Shown here piece by piece: positions 5,746 through 6,014 of a DNA stretch of 6,014 nucleotides. Source of the DNA: Oscillospiraceae bacterium (GTDB lineage: Bacteria > Bacillota > Clostridia > Oscillospirales > Oscillospiraceae); the NCBI GenBank assembly GCA_024404215.1, contig JAKSQI010000101.1:1-6014 (forward strand). Direction: 5' to 3'. The translations under genes and the position numbers were made by a program. Position 1 is the stretch's first letter; every line of letters starts with the position of its first letter. The notes under the pieces are model-generated. The model was not told the DNA's origin, made no database searches, and saw only the letters and a list, made by a program, of their open reading frames with translations.

Positions 5746-6014
5746 TTAGGCTGGCTTTGAGCGAACCCGAATGAGGCATTCGGCGGAAACACCGTTTACC
5801 GTTAGGGTCAGGTGGGCTTCACCTGCACTGACACCGGTAATTTCGCCGGTCTGCAGAATGGTGAAAACATCCTGATTATCGGAAGACCAGCTTACGGTGG
5901 GGTCTTCCTGCTCCGGGGTGGCTTCATAGGTCATGGTAAGCACATCCCCTACATACATGGTCATATCGGAAAGAACCGTACCCAGGCACTTAATCTTCAG
6001 GTCGGTCACAGCCG
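5746..6014 (-). CDS. C-terminal end of a protein with a bacterial Ig-like (BIG2) domain (runs off right edge)
   Basis: The last 89 or so codons of a longer gene whose start lies beyond the right edge. The segment is a recognisable BIG2-type Ig-like domain: a hydrophobic strand, then VGDVLTMTYEATPE, the core TVSWSSDNQDVFTI, then GEITGVSAGEAHLTLTVNG and a final strand ECLIRVRS just before the stop. Such domains are usually found in surface or secreted proteins of Gram-positive bacteria, often in tandem, mediating adhesion or acting as spacers; the rest of this protein cannot be seen. A GTG at 6007-6009 could formally be a start, but no ribosome binding site precedes it and the frame stays open to the edge, so it is more likely an internal valine. 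The gene ends just before its own terminator and is probably not part of the ATPase operon. Confidence 0.8.
   Translation of the reverse strand, partial: AVTDLKIKCLGTVLSDMTMYVGDVLTMTYEATPEQEDPTVSWSSDNQDVFTILQTGEITGVSAGEAHLTLTVNGVSAECLIRVRSKPA

Overview
The window is the 5' part of an operon for a rotary V/A-type ATPase, read on the minus strand from right to left. Seven consecutive genes can be identified from their products: peripheral-stalk subunit H/G (5533-5213), membrane subunit I/a (5175-3211), rotor proteolipid K/c (3209-2739), peripheral-stalk subunit E (2723-2124), central-stalk subunit C/d (2100-1102), central-stalk subunit F (1102-782) and the start of catalytic subunit A (730 to beyond the left edge). 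This is the same order as the Enterococcus hirae ntpF-I-K-E-C-G-A cluster, whose gene symbols are used here. Subunits B and D would be expected just past the left edge.

To the right, 5746-6014 holds the C-terminal end of an unrelated minus-strand gene with a bacterial Ig-like (BIG2) domain. A strong intrinsic terminator follows it at 5695-5740. Between this terminator and the ATPase operon is an AT-rich leader of about 160 bases. It contains a plausible promoter and a 16-base direct repeat with a 21-base period. The plus strand carries no convincing gene; its open frames are antisense shadows.

The organism is probably a low-to-mid-GC Gram-positive bacterium of the Clostridia type (inference). 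The reasons are the Enterococcus-like operon order, strong AAGGAGG ribosome binding sites, two TTG start codons, GC-rich genes with AT-rich intergenic DNA, and a BIG2 protein next door.

The genes form one machine. A (with B outside the window) hydrolyses or makes ATP. C and F (with D outside the window) form the central rotor shaft. K forms the membrane ring and I provides the ion half-channels. E and H form the peripheral stalks. K carries all the residues that bind Na+ in E. hirae NtpK, so the enzyme is predicted to pump Na+.

I see no new biological system. The points most worth a second look are the Na+ site, the two TTG starts (both in single-copy subunits), and the phased repeat in the operon leader.
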